Source of the DNA: Dehalococcoidia bacterium UBA2158
GTDB lineage: Bacteria; Chloroflexota; Dehalococcoidia; Lucifugimonadales; UBA3495
Direction: 5' to 3'
NCBI GenBank assembly: GCA_002328185.1
Contig: DCWQ01000007.1
Coordinates: 111,572 to 175,571, forward strand
Length of the DNA stretch: 64,000 nucleotides
Made by a program: the position numbers and the translations under genes
In this document: positions 1 through 8,135 of the stretch, piece by piece
Position numbering within the stretch: position 1 is the first letter of the stretch
Layout of the letters: every line of letters starts with the position of its first letter
The notes under the pieces: model-generated
Told to the model about the DNA's origin: nothing
Database searches by the model: none
What the model saw: the letters and a program-made list of their open reading frames with translations, nothing else

Positions 1-837
1 CTCTTCGGCCCGGCCAAGCAGCTCGTCTCGAGTGGCGGTGTAGTCTCCCAGGCTGGGCCGGGTCAGGTATAGCGAGCCGTTCTGCAGCGCGCGGGTGTTG
101 GTGTCGGTCACGGCGCCGCCGGCTTGGCCGTACAGCACCATGTATCCGCGCCGGCCCAGGCACTTAAATCCCTTCTCGAATGTTGTCTGACCGACTGCGT
201 CCAATACCATGTCCACGCCCTGTCCGCCGGTCGCCTTGCTGATCTCTTCTTCAAAATCCTGCTGGGTGTAGAGGATGGTCTGGTCGGCCCCGGCCTTCTT
301 GGCCATGTCGGCCTTGGCTTCGGTGGAGACTGTGGTGAAGACGTGGACGCGCAGGCGCTTCAGCAATTGGATCAGGAGCAGCCCCATCCCGCCGGCCCCG
401 GCATGGACCAGCACTTGGTCGCCAGGGTTCAGCCGAGCGATGCCGAAGACCAAGAAATGGGCGGTCATGCCCTGGAGCAGGGAAGCTGAGCCAGTGGCGA
501 AGTCCATGGCTTCGGGTATGCGAACCAGCAACCACGATGGAACAGCCTGACGCTCTGCGTAAGAGCCGGTGTGCATCGCGTAGGCGACCCGGTCCCCGAC
601 GGTAACCTCGCTCACGCCCTCGCCGATGGCGGTGACCACGCCGCAGGCTTCTCTTCCAGGCGTCCAGGGGAAGCTGGCTGGCAGGTTGGTGCCTTTGCGG
701 CTGGAGACGTCGGTGTAATTGACGCCGATGGACTTGATGTCGACCACCGCCTGACCGGGCCCTGGCGTGGGCTCGGGCACATCCTCCAATTTCAGGACCT
801 CGGGCCCGCCGACCTCATATGCGCGTATCGCTTTCAT
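1..837 (-). CDS. Zinc-free NADPH:quinone oxidoreductase (MDR superfamily), 3' end missing
   Basis: The reading frame is open from an ATG at 837 to the window edge, giving 279 residues without a stop, so the C-terminus lies outside. The N-terminus (MKAIRAYEVGGPEVL) and the GroES-like fold region match zinc-independent quinone oxidoreductases and crotonyl-CoA reductase relatives. A Rossmann glycine motif (HAGAGGMG) near residues 143-150 indicates NADPH binding. I see none of the cysteine zinc ligands of true alcohol dehydrogenases. The family reduces quinones or activated double bonds in the cytoplasm. It is transcribed away from the crotonase at 1506, so no operon is apparent. Family assignment is secure; the substrate is unknown. 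Confidence 0.88.
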   Translation of the reverse strand, partial: MKAIRAYEVGGPEVLKLEDVPEPTPGPGQAVVDIKSIGVNYTDVSSRKGTNLPASFPWTPGREACGVVTAIGEGVSEVTVGDRVAYAMHTGSYAERQAVPSWLLVRIPEAMDFATGSASLLQGMTAHFLVFGIARLNPGDQVLVHAGAGGMGLLLIQLLKRLRVHVFTTVSTEAKADMAKKAGADQTILYTQQDFEEEISKATGGQGVDMVLDAVGQTTFEKGFKCLGRRGYMVLYGQAGGAVTDTNTRALQNGSLYLTRPSLGDYTATRDELLGRAEE

Positions 838-1024
838 GGGTTCCTCGCTCTCCAGGTTTTGAGGCTAGGTTACAGCAAGGGAAAGCAGGTGGGAAGGTCG
901 TGGTGCGGGATGCCGGTTACGGCAGCAACGCAAATCGGGCCGCAAAATTGCAAGATGGGGGTCTAACAATCTTACGGCCTGTAGATTAGGTGAGGAGAGG
1001 GAAGGGTGTGTTCTGTCCGCTTTA

Positions 1025-1311
1025 GCGGGCGCCGACTAACTCGAATTCGGCGGTGCGCAGGTCGTGGAGCCGCTCCCTGAGTACACGAATCTGCCGGGGC
1101 TCTGGCCGACGATTTCGGAGATTTCCCGCACTTTCTTGCCCTGGTCTAAGTGGTAGATAACCGTCTTGTTCTTGTCCCACCATCGTTCTTCATTGAATCG
1201 GGTGGTTCCGGGCATTTGGTTGAGGAGCCGGGCCGACCGGTGGGCCACTGGCTGTTCGCTATCGGCGACGCCGGTTTGCTCAGCGTCCGCTGCGTCCAGT
1301 TGCAGGCCCAC
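1025..1311 (-). pseudogene. Decayed ORF with a frameshift, helix-turn-helix-like C-terminus
   Basis: A minus-strand frame starting at GTG 1311 reads a plausible protein up to about 1110 (ending VREISEIVGQSPG). It continues sensibly only after a frame change, as QIRVLRERLHDLRTAEFELVGAR with a stop near 1025. The sequence across the break looks like an amphipathic helix or helix-turn-helix segment. The frame extends a few codons upstream without an ATG or Shine-Dalgarno sequence. I read it as a remnant of a small or larger protein whose family I do not recognise. The bases at 838-1024 and 1312-1505 show no gene I can support. Confidence 0.35.
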
Positions 1312-1505
1312 GATTGAACCCTTCGGATAATAGTCGTGGGCACATTCAGCCGGTGAGACTGGTCACATTATTTTGAGGCGGCCGAAAGTTTACTTTGAGG
1401 GCTTGGTATGGTTTATTAGACGTGGCATGAAGGGGCTCTGGGGCGGTAAGGTTTGGGTTGTCCAGGGTCTATATTTTGGCAACGATCTAGGGAGTAGCTG
1501 AAGCT

Positions 1506-2279
1506 ATGAGTTTCGAGATGATAAAGACCGACCAAGTGGACCGGGTGGCCATTGTGACCTTGAACCGGCCCGAGGTTCTGAACGCTCTTAACCTGCAATT
1601 GGTACGGGAAGTGGACGAGTTTGTAACCCAGGCCGAGCAGGACGACAGCATTGGCATCATCGTGATTACCGGGGCGGGAGACCGGGCTTTCTCAGCGGGC
1701 GCCGACATCCATGAGAACCGGGAGAACAATGATGAAGAGCGCGCGGCCGGCGCCGCCACCCGGGCCGAATACACCTGGCACCTGGCGGTCTCTTCCAAGC
1801 CGGTCATTGGGGCCATCAACGGCCTCTGCTACGGCGGCGGCACGGTCATGGCCACCAGCCTGGATTTTCTTATGGGCAGCGAAAAAAGCAGCTTCCGGTT
1901 CCTTGCCGTCAACTATGGGCAACTAAACGCCACCTGGAGTCTGCCGACCATGGTCGGGTGGCCCAAGGCCAAGGAACTGCTCTACAGCGGACGCGAGGTT
2001 TTCGCCGACGAGGCGTATCACATCGGACTGCTGAACCACCTGGTGCCGTCGGGTGACCTGATCGAACGGACAGTCGAGGTCGCCGCTGGGATCGCCAAGA
2101 ACCGGGCGGATGGCGTGGCCAACATCAAGTCCCTCTTGATCGAGCACACCGGCGAGGCCCTGCAGACCCAGTTCTTGGCGGAGATTGAAGGCCGCAAGGG
2201 CCGTTTTAAGGGGCTGACTGTGGAGGATGGGTTCAAGGACTTCTTGGACCGGAAGGGCCGCAAGCCCCGAGTCTCCTAG
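1506..2279 (+). CDS. Enoyl-CoA hydratase/isomerase family protein (crotonase)
   Basis: A 257-residue protein, the normal length of a single-domain crotonase. The fold signatures are visible: FSAGADIHE near residues 62-70 forms the first oxyanion-hole segment, and INGLCYGGGTVMA near 103-115 is the second. The position that holds the catalytic glutamates in true hydratases reads differently (FRFLAVNYG region), so hydration cannot be assumed. The enzyme could instead be an isomerase, a hydrolase or a ring-cleaving crotonase acting on a CoA thioester. The ATG follows AGGGAG by about 12 bases. The gene stands alone and is closed by a clear terminator at 2317. Confidence 0.9.
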   Translation: MSFEMIKTDQVDRVAIVTLNRPEVLNALNLQLVREVDEFVTQAEQDDSIGIIVITGAGDRAFSAGADIHENRENNDEERAAGAATRAEYTWHLAVSSKPVIGAINGLCYGGGTVMATSLDFLMGSEKSSFRFLAVNYGQLNATWSLPTMVGWPKAKELLYSGREVFADEAYHIGLLNHLVPSGDLIERTVEVAAGIAKNRADGVANIKSLLIEHTGEALQTQFLAEIEGRKGRFKGLTVEDGFKDFLDRKGRKPRVS

Positions 2280-2316
2280 CAGAGCACCGGAACGTCCCGG
2301 AAAAGATCTGATCAAA

Positions 2317-2345
2317 GCTCCCGGTTGACCACCGGGGGCCTTTTT
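2317..2345 (+). terminator. Rho-independent terminator after the crotonase gene
   Basis: A 9-bp stem (GCTCCCGGT with ACCGGGGGC, one G-T pair) around a TGACC loop is followed by five T. It sits 38 bases after the crotonase stop codon. Confidence 0.85.
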
Positions 2346-2508
2346 CAATGGCTTTCGTCTTGTGCCGCTTTTCCCTCTGGAGTAGAGTAAGTGCCGCCGA
2401 ATAAGCTGCGGGTTCTGACGAGGGCCGACGTCGGCCCTTGGAAATGAAGTTGTACTCCCGCCGTTTTGCCTGATAGCCGATTTGATCGATCTAGTTACCA
2501 TCCGGAAC

Positions 2509-3915
2509 ATGAGTCCAGGCGCCCTGTTCTTTCGCTTTGGGTTGCCTATAATCGTATTCCTTGCGGTCCTTTTGGCGCCCAACCCTGACGGACTCACCGA
2601 CCAAGGACAACGGGCGCTGGCCGTGATGGCCATGGCGGTGGTGCTGTGGGCCACTGAGACCCTGCACATAGCCGTGACTGGCATGGTGGGAATCATGGCG
2701 TTGGTGCTTGTCAAAGCCGTTGATGATATCGACGTGGCGTTGTACGGCTTTTCACAGCCGGTCACCTACTTCCTGCTGGGCATCCTCACTCTGGGGTTGG
2801 CGGTGCACCGGTCGGGGCTGGCCGAGCGACTGGCGGTGCACCTCATCCGGTTCGCCGGCGGCAACCCGAAGCTGCTTTACGTTCAGATGCTGGCCGCCTT
2901 TGCAGGGTTGACCTTTGCCCTTCCCTCCGCCAGCACCCGTGGGGCCATCATGGTCCATATCTATGAACAGGTGATGGAGCAGTGGGGGGTGGAGAAGACC
3001 GCCCCGTTGAACAGGGCGATTATGTTGGCGATGGGCGGGCTGAACCGGCTGGGTTCCACGGCGCTGTTGGCCGGCGGCATCACGCCGGTTGTCGCGTCGG
3101 GATTGATCGCCAATTTCGGTGGTATAGACGATTTTTCTTGGACCAGGTGGTTCATCCTGATGGCCGTTCCCTTCTATATCGTATTGATGTTTGGGGGATT
3201 GTTCGTATACCTCACGTACCGCTCGGGATTTACCCTTCCGAACCGTCTGGAAGCGATGGAGGTGAAACCCGGCCCGATCACGCCAAGAGAGATCAAAGCC
3301 GGTCTGATCGCCGTGGGCACCGCTCTACTCTGGTTTACCGACTTCGCTCATGGCCTACCGCCCGTGGTGCCGGCGCTCATCGCCTTGACCATTATCTTGC
3401 TGCCCGGAGTGGGCCTGCTGACCTGGCGGGAATTTGAATCGAACATCGGCTGGACCAACTTCTTTGTCATCGCGTCGTCTTTGTCATTGGCCAACGCCCT
3501 CATTGTCAGTGGGGCTGCCGCTTGGTTCGCCGACACCCTGGTGGGGAGCGTGGAAGGGCTGCGTGACCACCCTACGCTGATACTGCTGGCCATGTCGGGC
3601 GCGGCTGCTATGGTGCGGGTCGTCATGCCCAACATCTCGGGTTATTTGTCGTTCATAATCCCGGTCGCCATGTCCACCGGGGCGGCATTGGGGTTGAACC
3701 CCGTGGTCTGCGGTCTGGCGGTGGTGGTCGTGGGAGACTCAGTAGTCTACTACCCAGCCAGCGCCACGGCCAGCGTGTTCATTTACCAGCGGGCGGAGAT
3801 TCGGGCGGCGGAAGTGCTGCGAATGGGCATAGTCATGACTGGGATAGCCATCGGAGTGCTATTCCTGATCGTCCTGCCCTACTGGAGCATGGTGGGTGAG
3901 AGCCTAACCCCCTGA
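2509..3915 (+). CDS. DASS/SLC13-type anion permease
   Basis: About 468 residues, strongly hydrophobic with roughly eleven or twelve membrane segments. The family's two-repeat architecture is visible: the loop GLNRLGSTALLAGGITPVVASG in the first half resembles the substrate/sodium hairpin of divalent anion:sodium symporters, and a related hairpin follows IGWTNFFVIASSLSLANALI in the second half. Members import dicarboxylates, sulfate or related anions across the inner membrane. I chose ATG 2509; a TTG at 2482 would add nine residues and neither has a good Shine-Dalgarno sequence. The cupin gene begins 20 bases after its stop and is probably co-transcribed. Substrate unknown. Confidence 0.85.
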   Translation: MSPGALFFRFGLPIIVFLAVLLAPNPDGLTDQGQRALAVMAMAVVLWATETLHIAVTGMVGIMALVLVKAVDDIDVALYGFSQPVTYFLLGILTLGLAVHRSGLAERLAVHLIRFAGGNPKLLYVQMLAAFAGLTFALPSASTRGAIMVHIYEQVMEQWGVEKTAPLNRAIMLAMGGLNRLGSTALLAGGITPVVASGLIANFGGIDDFSWTRWFILMAVPFYIVLMFGGLFVYLTYRSGFTLPNRLEAMEVKPGPITPREIKAGLIAVGTALLWFTDFAHGLPPVVPALIALTIILLPGVGLLTWREFESNIGWTNFFVIASSLSLANALIVSGAAAWFADTLVGSVEGLRDHPTLILLAMSGAAAMVRVVMPNISGYLSFIIPVAMSTGAALGLNPVVCGLAVVVVGDSVVYYPASATASVFIYQRAEIRAAEVLRMGIVMTGIAIGVLFLIVLPYWSMVGESLTP

Positions 3916-3934
3916 CCGCACGTGAGGTGCCGGC

Positions 3935-4375
3935 ATGAGCGCATCGAACAGCAATCCCGTCCTGCCCCTGGGACGCGGCAACCCAACACCTGACGATACT
4001 GCGCCTGATGGCTCGGAGATACGTCTGCTCGTTGGCGAGAACCAGGGCGCATCCAAAAGCAGCCTGGTCGAGGTCACTCTGGGCACCGGCGAAGTCAGCC
4101 GCCCGGTCCGACACCGCACGGTGGAAGAAGTCTGGTACGTGCTGGAAGGTGCTGGAAAGGTTTGGCGTTGTCCGCTGGAAGCTGACCCGGAAACCGTGCC
4201 GCCGGTAGACGTCTCGCCTGGCGATTCCCTGGTTATACCAAAGGATTGGAGCTTCCAATTCAAAGCCGGGAATGGCGGACCACTGCGGTTCTTGTGCCAC
4301 ACCACGCCGTCGTGGCCAGGCGAGGACGAGGCTGTGCCGGTGGAGCATGGTGGGCTGGGGGATGCGACGGTTTAG
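3935..4375 (+). CDS. Cupin-domain protein
   Basis: A 146-residue single-domain cupin. Motif 1 is seen as VRHRTVEEVWYVLEGAG, which keeps one histidine and the glutamate. Motif 2 is seen as PPVDVSPGDSLVIPKDWSFQF, where the usual histidine is a phenylalanine, so the metal site looks incomplete. It could be a binding or regulatory cupin rather than a metalloenzyme. It lies 20 bases behind the DASS permease gene and probably shares its transcript, so it may act on the same organic anion. No function can be given from sequence alone. Confidence 0.8.
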   Translation: MSASNSNPVLPLGRGNPTPDDTAPDGSEIRLLVGENQGASKSSLVEVTLGTGEVSRPVRHRTVEEVWYVLEGAGKVWRCPLEADPETVPPVDVSPGDSLVIPKDWSFQFKAGNGGPLRFLCHTTPSWPGEDEAVPVEHGGLGDATV

Positions 4376-4406
4376 GGCCATAATTTGGCACACCAGTCAC
4401 GAAAAC

Positions 4407-4436
4407 TTGACAATAATTTTTCGTGAACCCTATACT
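4407..4436 (+). promoter_or_regulatory. Near-consensus housekeeping promoter of the trp operon
   Basis: TTGACA at 4407-4412 and TATACT at 4431-4436 are separated by 18 bases. This predicts a transcript start near 4443, just upstream of the T-box leader. It is the closest match to a sigma-70 consensus I noticed in the window. Confidence 0.8.
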
Positions 4437-4464
4437 CGGATTTATACAAACGAATATGTATAAA

Positions 4465-4775
4465 GGCTGTGAAGGGGAGTAGTAGTCTTCCAGCAGGGCA
4501 AAGCGAACCGGATTTGGTGTGAGCCGGCGCCCTGAGTAGAAGAACGAATGGACCCCGGAGCTGCAGGCCGATCGATGTCCCGATTCCATCGAGGACTGAA
4601 CTAGGCTGTGACGGTTGGGCGTCGTTAAAGGTCCACGGCACGAGGGCAACAGTAGACCAGGGTCCTCCCGCCGATCGAGAAGCTGCAAAAGCCCCGTCTA
4701 CAACCTGGGGAACCGGCAGCAAATAGGGTGGCAACGCGAATTGACTCGTCCCTTGTTGAGGGCGGGTCCTTTTTT
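4465..4775 (+). promoter_or_regulatory. Tryptophan T-box riboswitch (leader RNA of the trp operon)
   Basis: The leader between the promoter and the first gene carries the marks of a T-box. A Stem I apical segment (TTGGTGTGAGCCGG near 4514-4527) is followed by a specifier region GAA-TGG-ACC with TGG at 4549-4551. The T-box sequence AGGGTGGCAACGCG at 4725-4738 differs from the AGGGTGGNACCGCG consensus by one base. A terminator hairpin (4743-4775) comes last. UGG is the tryptophan codon, which agrees with the trp genes downstream. In this class, uncharged tRNA-Trp pairs with the specifier and the T-box bulge and stabilises the antiterminator. The stem boundaries are my estimate; the class and specifier are well supported. 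Confidence 0.9.
4743..4775 (+). terminator. Regulated terminator of the Trp T-box
   Basis: A GC-rich stem (GACTCGTCC with GGCGGGTC, including G-T pairs) is followed by six T. It overlaps the region that must refold with the T-box sequence at 4725 to form the antiterminator. Confidence 0.85.
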
Positions 4776-4802
4776 ATTTGGAAATAGCCCGAAGCAAAAG
4801 CC

Positions 4803-5567
4803 ATGACACAGCTCGAAAATACAGACTACATAACCCTGAAACGCTCGGTGTACGGGGAGTACAGCCGTGCTTATGACGAAGACCGGGTACGGTTCGTCAG
4901 CGGCACAGCCCTGGCGGAGCGTATCGACTGGGCGCTGGGGCCCCTTCAGCCGGGCAAAAACCTGCTGGACCTGGGCTGTGGCAGCGGGCGGTTGCTGCGC
5001 CAGGCTGTGGACCGGACCGGCGGGAAGAGTGTCTTGACTGGCCTGGACCTGACTCCGGACATGCTGGCCCTGGCCAGGTCGGAGTTGGGAGGGGATGCGA
5101 CTCTGGTGGAGGGGAATGTCGCCGCCGGATTGCCCTTCAAGAACCAGAGTTTCGACTTGGTCACCAGCCTCAACTTGGTACAGGATCTGCCTGCCAACGC
5201 CGTCTCCTCACTTTTCGACGGTGTGTACCGGCTGTTGCGGCCGGGCGGCACGTTCCGGGCGGTTATTCCATGCATGGCAGAGAGAAACCAGGCCGCTGAG
5301 CTGTTTCGGGAGATGTCGCAGGCCCGCGTGGCCATGGACTTTCGGTACGCAGATGACCTTAGGAGGCTGCTGATGGGGATGCCCGGGTTTGTCGGGGCGA
5401 GCACCGAATTTCTCCCCAGCACGGCGGCGGCCAACGCAGCGAAGGGAAGTGTCCGTTTCACTCTGTTCGCCGACATCCTCGGCGACATAAAGAGTCTGGG
5501 TCTCGACCCCAGACAAGTGCAGCAGGGAGTCATATTCTTCTCCGGTAATCGAGCACTGGGTAGTTAG
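4803..5567 (+). CDS. Class I SAM-dependent methyltransferase, first gene of the trp operon
   Basis: A 254-residue protein with the class I methyltransferase fold. Motif I is LLDLGCGSGRLL near residues 54-65, an acidic residue follows in TGLDLTPDML, and the post-motif FDLVTSLNLVQDLP and LLRPGGTF segments are present. It resembles the type 11 (UbiE-like) group. It starts 28 bases after the T-box terminator with only a weak Shine-Dalgarno sequence, and trpE follows 17 bases later, so its expression must respond to tryptophan charging. A small-molecule substrate related to tryptophan, indole or anthranilate metabolism is an inference from position only. Confidence 0.88.
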   Translation: MTQLENTDYITLKRSVYGEYSRAYDEDRVRFVSGTALAERIDWALGPLQPGKNLLDLGCGSGRLLRQAVDRTGGKSVLTGLDLTPDMLALARSELGGDATLVEGNVAAGLPFKNQSFDLVTSLNLVQDLPANAVSSLFDGVYRLLRPGGTFRAVIPCMAERNQAAELFREMSQARVAMDFRYADDLRRLLMGMPGFVGASTEFLPSTAAANAAKGSVRFTLFADILGDIKSLGLDPRQVQQGVIFFSGNRALGS

Positions 5568-5584
5568 ATAAAGGGAGCACCGGT

Positions 5585-7039
5585 ATGTACCAACCCACAC
5601 TGGAAAAAGTCAAAGAGATGACCGGCCTGGGCAACTTGGTCCCGGTCTTCCGGTCGATAAACGCCGACCTGGAGACCCCGGTCTCGGCGTACTTGAAAGT
5701 GGCCCAAGGGCCGTATTCGTTCCTGCTGGAGAGTGTCGAAGGCGGCGAGCGTGTCGGCCGTTACAGCTTCATCGGCACCGACCCCTACAAGGTGGTCAAG
5801 ACGGGCGCGAAAGAAGAGTTGGGCGAGATCGACCCCCTGATTCCGGTGCAAGAAGAGATGGACCAATTCCAATTAGTCCCCGTTGAAGGGCTGCCCGGCT
5901 TCCATGGCGGCGCGGTGGGCTACCTGGCCTACGACACCATCCGCTACTTCGAGCCCAGGGTGCCTGAGATACCTGCCGACCCCACCGAAGTGCCCGAGTC
6001 GGTGTTCATGTTCTGCGACACCCTGTTGCTGTTCGACCACGTGCGACACGACATCAAGGTGGTCAGCCACGTGAATCTGGACGGCGACATCGACCGTTCC
6101 TACACCGAGGCCACGGCCAAGATTGACGAGATGGTCCGCCGGCTTTCGATTCCCCTGGAACTGCCGCCGGAGCTGCAGTCCAACGAGTCCACCAAGCTGG
6201 TCTCGGGCAGTATTGAGTCAAACTTCACCACGGACGAGTACGCCAAGAAGATCGACCGGTGTATCGAGTACATCTACGCCGGAGACATGATCCAGGTGAC
6301 CTTCTCCCAGCGTTTCTCCCGCCGCACTGAGGCCCACCCTTTTCAGATATACCGGTCACTGCGCAGCATCAACCCCTCGCCGTACATGTATTATTTGAAA
6401 CTGGACGGCTTCCAGATCGTGGGCGCGGCCATCGAGACGGTGGTCACGGTCCATAATGGCAGGGCCGCCACCCACCCCATCGCCGGAACTAGGCCCAGGG
6501 GCGCGACACCCGGGGAGGACGACGCCAACGAACACGAGCTGAAAACGAGCGAGAAACAACGGGCCGAGCACATCATGCTGGTCGACCTGGGCCGCAACGA
6601 CATCGGCCGGGTCAGCCAGCCAGGCACTGTGACGGTCACGCAGCTCATGGACGTGGAGAAATTCTCCCACGTGATGCACCTAGTCTCCCACGTGGAGGGC
6701 GATCTTAAGCCTGGGATGACCGCCTACGACGCCCTGCGGTCCTGCTTCCCAGCGGGCACCGTGTCCGGCGCGCCCAAAATTCGGGCCATGGAGATCATCG
6801 CCGAGCTGGAGGGTGAGAAACGGGGCCCATACGGCGGCGCCGTGGGCTACTTCGGCTATTCTGGAGACATGGACACGGCCTTGGTGCTCCGCACCGGGGT
6901 CTACAAGGACGGGGTGATGTACGTTCAGGCCGGCGGCGGCATCGTGGCTGACAGCACCGGCGAAGATGAATACATGGAAACCCGCCACAAGGCCGGGGCC
7001 CTTATGCGGGCGATCGATCTAGCCGAGGGCGCGGAATAA
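5585..7039 (+). CDS. trpE: Anthranilate synthase component I
   Basis: A 484-residue chorismate-binding enzyme that makes anthranilate from chorismate with ammonia supplied by TrpG. The N-terminal LLES motif (residues 47-50) is the tryptophan feedback site of true TrpE proteins. The C-terminal catalytic core is intact: IAGTRPRG, a LVDLGRNDIGRV segment and GTVSGAPKIRAMEII. GGGIVADST and the final helix complete the family pattern. A Shine-Dalgarno sequence (GGGAG) lies before the ATG. It should therefore be controlled twice: by feedback inhibition and by the upstream Trp T-box. The amidotransferase partner is two genes downstream rather than adjacent. Confidence 0.97.
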   Translation: MYQPTLEKVKEMTGLGNLVPVFRSINADLETPVSAYLKVAQGPYSFLLESVEGGERVGRYSFIGTDPYKVVKTGAKEELGEIDPLIPVQEEMDQFQLVPVEGLPGFHGGAVGYLAYDTIRYFEPRVPEIPADPTEVPESVFMFCDTLLLFDHVRHDIKVVSHVNLDGDIDRSYTEATAKIDEMVRRLSIPLELPPELQSNESTKLVSGSIESNFTTDEYAKKIDRCIEYIYAGDMIQVTFSQRFSRRTEAHPFQIYRSLRSINPSPYMYYLKLDGFQIVGAAIETVVTVHNGRAATHPIAGTRPRGATPGEDDANEHELKTSEKQRAEHIMLVDLGRNDIGRVSQPGTVTVTQLMDVEKFSHVMHLVSHVEGDLKPGMTAYDALRSCFPAGTVSGAPKIRAMEIIAELEGEKRGPYGGAVGYFGYSGDMDTALVLRTGVYKDGVMYVQAGGGIVADSTGEDEYMETRHKAGALMRAIDLAEGAE

Positions 7040-7059
7040 TTAAAGAGAGGTGTTCAGAG

Positions 7060-7500
7060 GTGTTGAAATCGTTTTTTCACACAGGGTTCGTAGTCAAGGA
7101 CATCGAGGTGTCCATCAAGTTTTACGCCGAAGTGTTGGGCATGCGCATCGCAGGCCGCACCGAACGTGAGGGCGAGTTCGTCGAGCAGGTCCTGGCCTTT
7201 CCGGGTGCCCACATCAAGGGCGGGTTCGTGGACATGGGCAAGGGGCACCAACTCGAGCTGATCCAATACCTGTCGCCAATCAGCGGAGAGAACCATCTCC
7301 ACCGCAACGACTTGGGCGCGTCCCACCTGGCCTTCTTCGTTGACGACCTGGACAAGTTCTTTGAGGATACCTCGCAGAAGGGCATCACGTACAACAACCC
7401 ACCGGCTTCCATGTTCGATGACAATGGGAAATTGTCGCGGAAGGCGGCCTACGCCCAAGACCCAGACGGCAACTGGCTGGAGTTTGTGGAAGTCTTCTAG
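7060..7500 (+). CDS. VOC (glyoxalase I-like) protein inside the trp operon
   Basis: A 146-residue vicinal-oxygen-chelate protein made of two beta-alpha-beta-beta-beta modules. Likely metal ligands are His7, the glutamate in HQLELIQY, the histidine in SHLAFFV and the glutamate in GNWLEFVEV, which matches the H/E/H/E set of glyoxalase I-like enzymes. Start is GTG with AGAGAGG nine bases upstream. It lies 20 bases after trpE and 31 before trpG, on the same T-box transcript. VOC enzymes include lyases, epimerases and dioxygenases. None is a recognised step of tryptophan synthesis, so a side role such as repairing or scavenging an intermediate is only a guess. Confidence 0.88.
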   Translation: MLKSFFHTGFVVKDIEVSIKFYAEVLGMRIAGRTEREGEFVEQVLAFPGAHIKGGFVDMGKGHQLELIQYLSPISGENHLHRNDLGASHLAFFVDDLDKFFEDTSQKGITYNNPPASMFDDNGKLSRKAAYAQDPDGNWLEFVEVF

Positions 7501-7531
7501 CTCCGACCAAACGTGATTAAGGTAAACAACC

Positions 7532-8116
7532 ATGCTATTAATGATCGACAATTACGACAGCTTCACCTACAACCTATACCAGTATCTGTCCGAACTGGGC
7601 GCTGAGGTTGAGGTGGCCCGCAACGACAAGATCTCCGTGGAGGAGATTAAGGACATGGCTCCGGAGGGGATAATCATCTCGCCGGGTCCGTCCACGCCTC
7701 TGGAGGCGGGTATCTCCAACGACGCGATACGCCAATTCGGCCCGTCCATTCCCACCCTGGGAGTTTGCCTGGGTCACCAATGCATCGGCTACGTCTACGG
7801 GGCCACGGTGGACCAGGCGGGCGAGATTCGTCACGGCAAGACCTCCATGGTGAACCACAACGGGGCCGGGGTGCTGGCCGGGCTGCCCAACCCCTTTGAG
7901 GCCATCCGCTACCATTCGCTGATAGTTTTCCCGGAGACGGTCCCCGACACCCTGGAGATAACCGCCCAGACTGACAACGGCCTGATAATGGGGCTCCGGC
8001 ACAAAGAACACCCGGTGGAGGGCGTCCAGTTCCACCCCGAGTCCATCCTGACCCCCGACGGGAAACATCTGCTGCAGAATTTTCTCGACCAGGTGAGTGC
8101 GGCGGCCGTGGTTTAG
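7532..8116 (+). CDS. trpG: Anthranilate synthase component II (glutamine amidotransferase)
   Basis: A 194-residue class I glutamine amidotransferase. It opens with MLLMIDNYDSFTYNL, carries the nucleophile cysteine in GVCLGHQCIG, and has the catalytic His-Glu pair in VQFHPESI. The SPGPSTP loop is also typical. It releases ammonia from glutamine for TrpE. It could additionally serve aminodeoxychorismate synthase if no separate pabA exists, which I cannot test here. A weak Shine-Dalgarno sequence precedes the ATG. It is co-directional and tightly spaced with the other trp genes. Confidence 0.95.
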   Translation: MLLMIDNYDSFTYNLYQYLSELGAEVEVARNDKISVEEIKDMAPEGIIISPGPSTPLEAGISNDAIRQFGPSIPTLGVCLGHQCIGYVYGATVDQAGEIRHGKTSMVNHNGAGVLAGLPNPFEAIRYHSLIVFPETVPDTLEITAQTDNGLIMGLRHKEHPVEGVQFHPESILTPDGKHLLQNFLDQVSAAAVV

Positions 8117-8135
8117 TTAAACAGGAGTAAACCAG

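Noticed and set aside
1923..2765. 280-codon minus-strand frame across the crotonase end and the DASS permease start
   Set aside because: It spans a plus-strand terminator and two real genes, with no protein-like motif.
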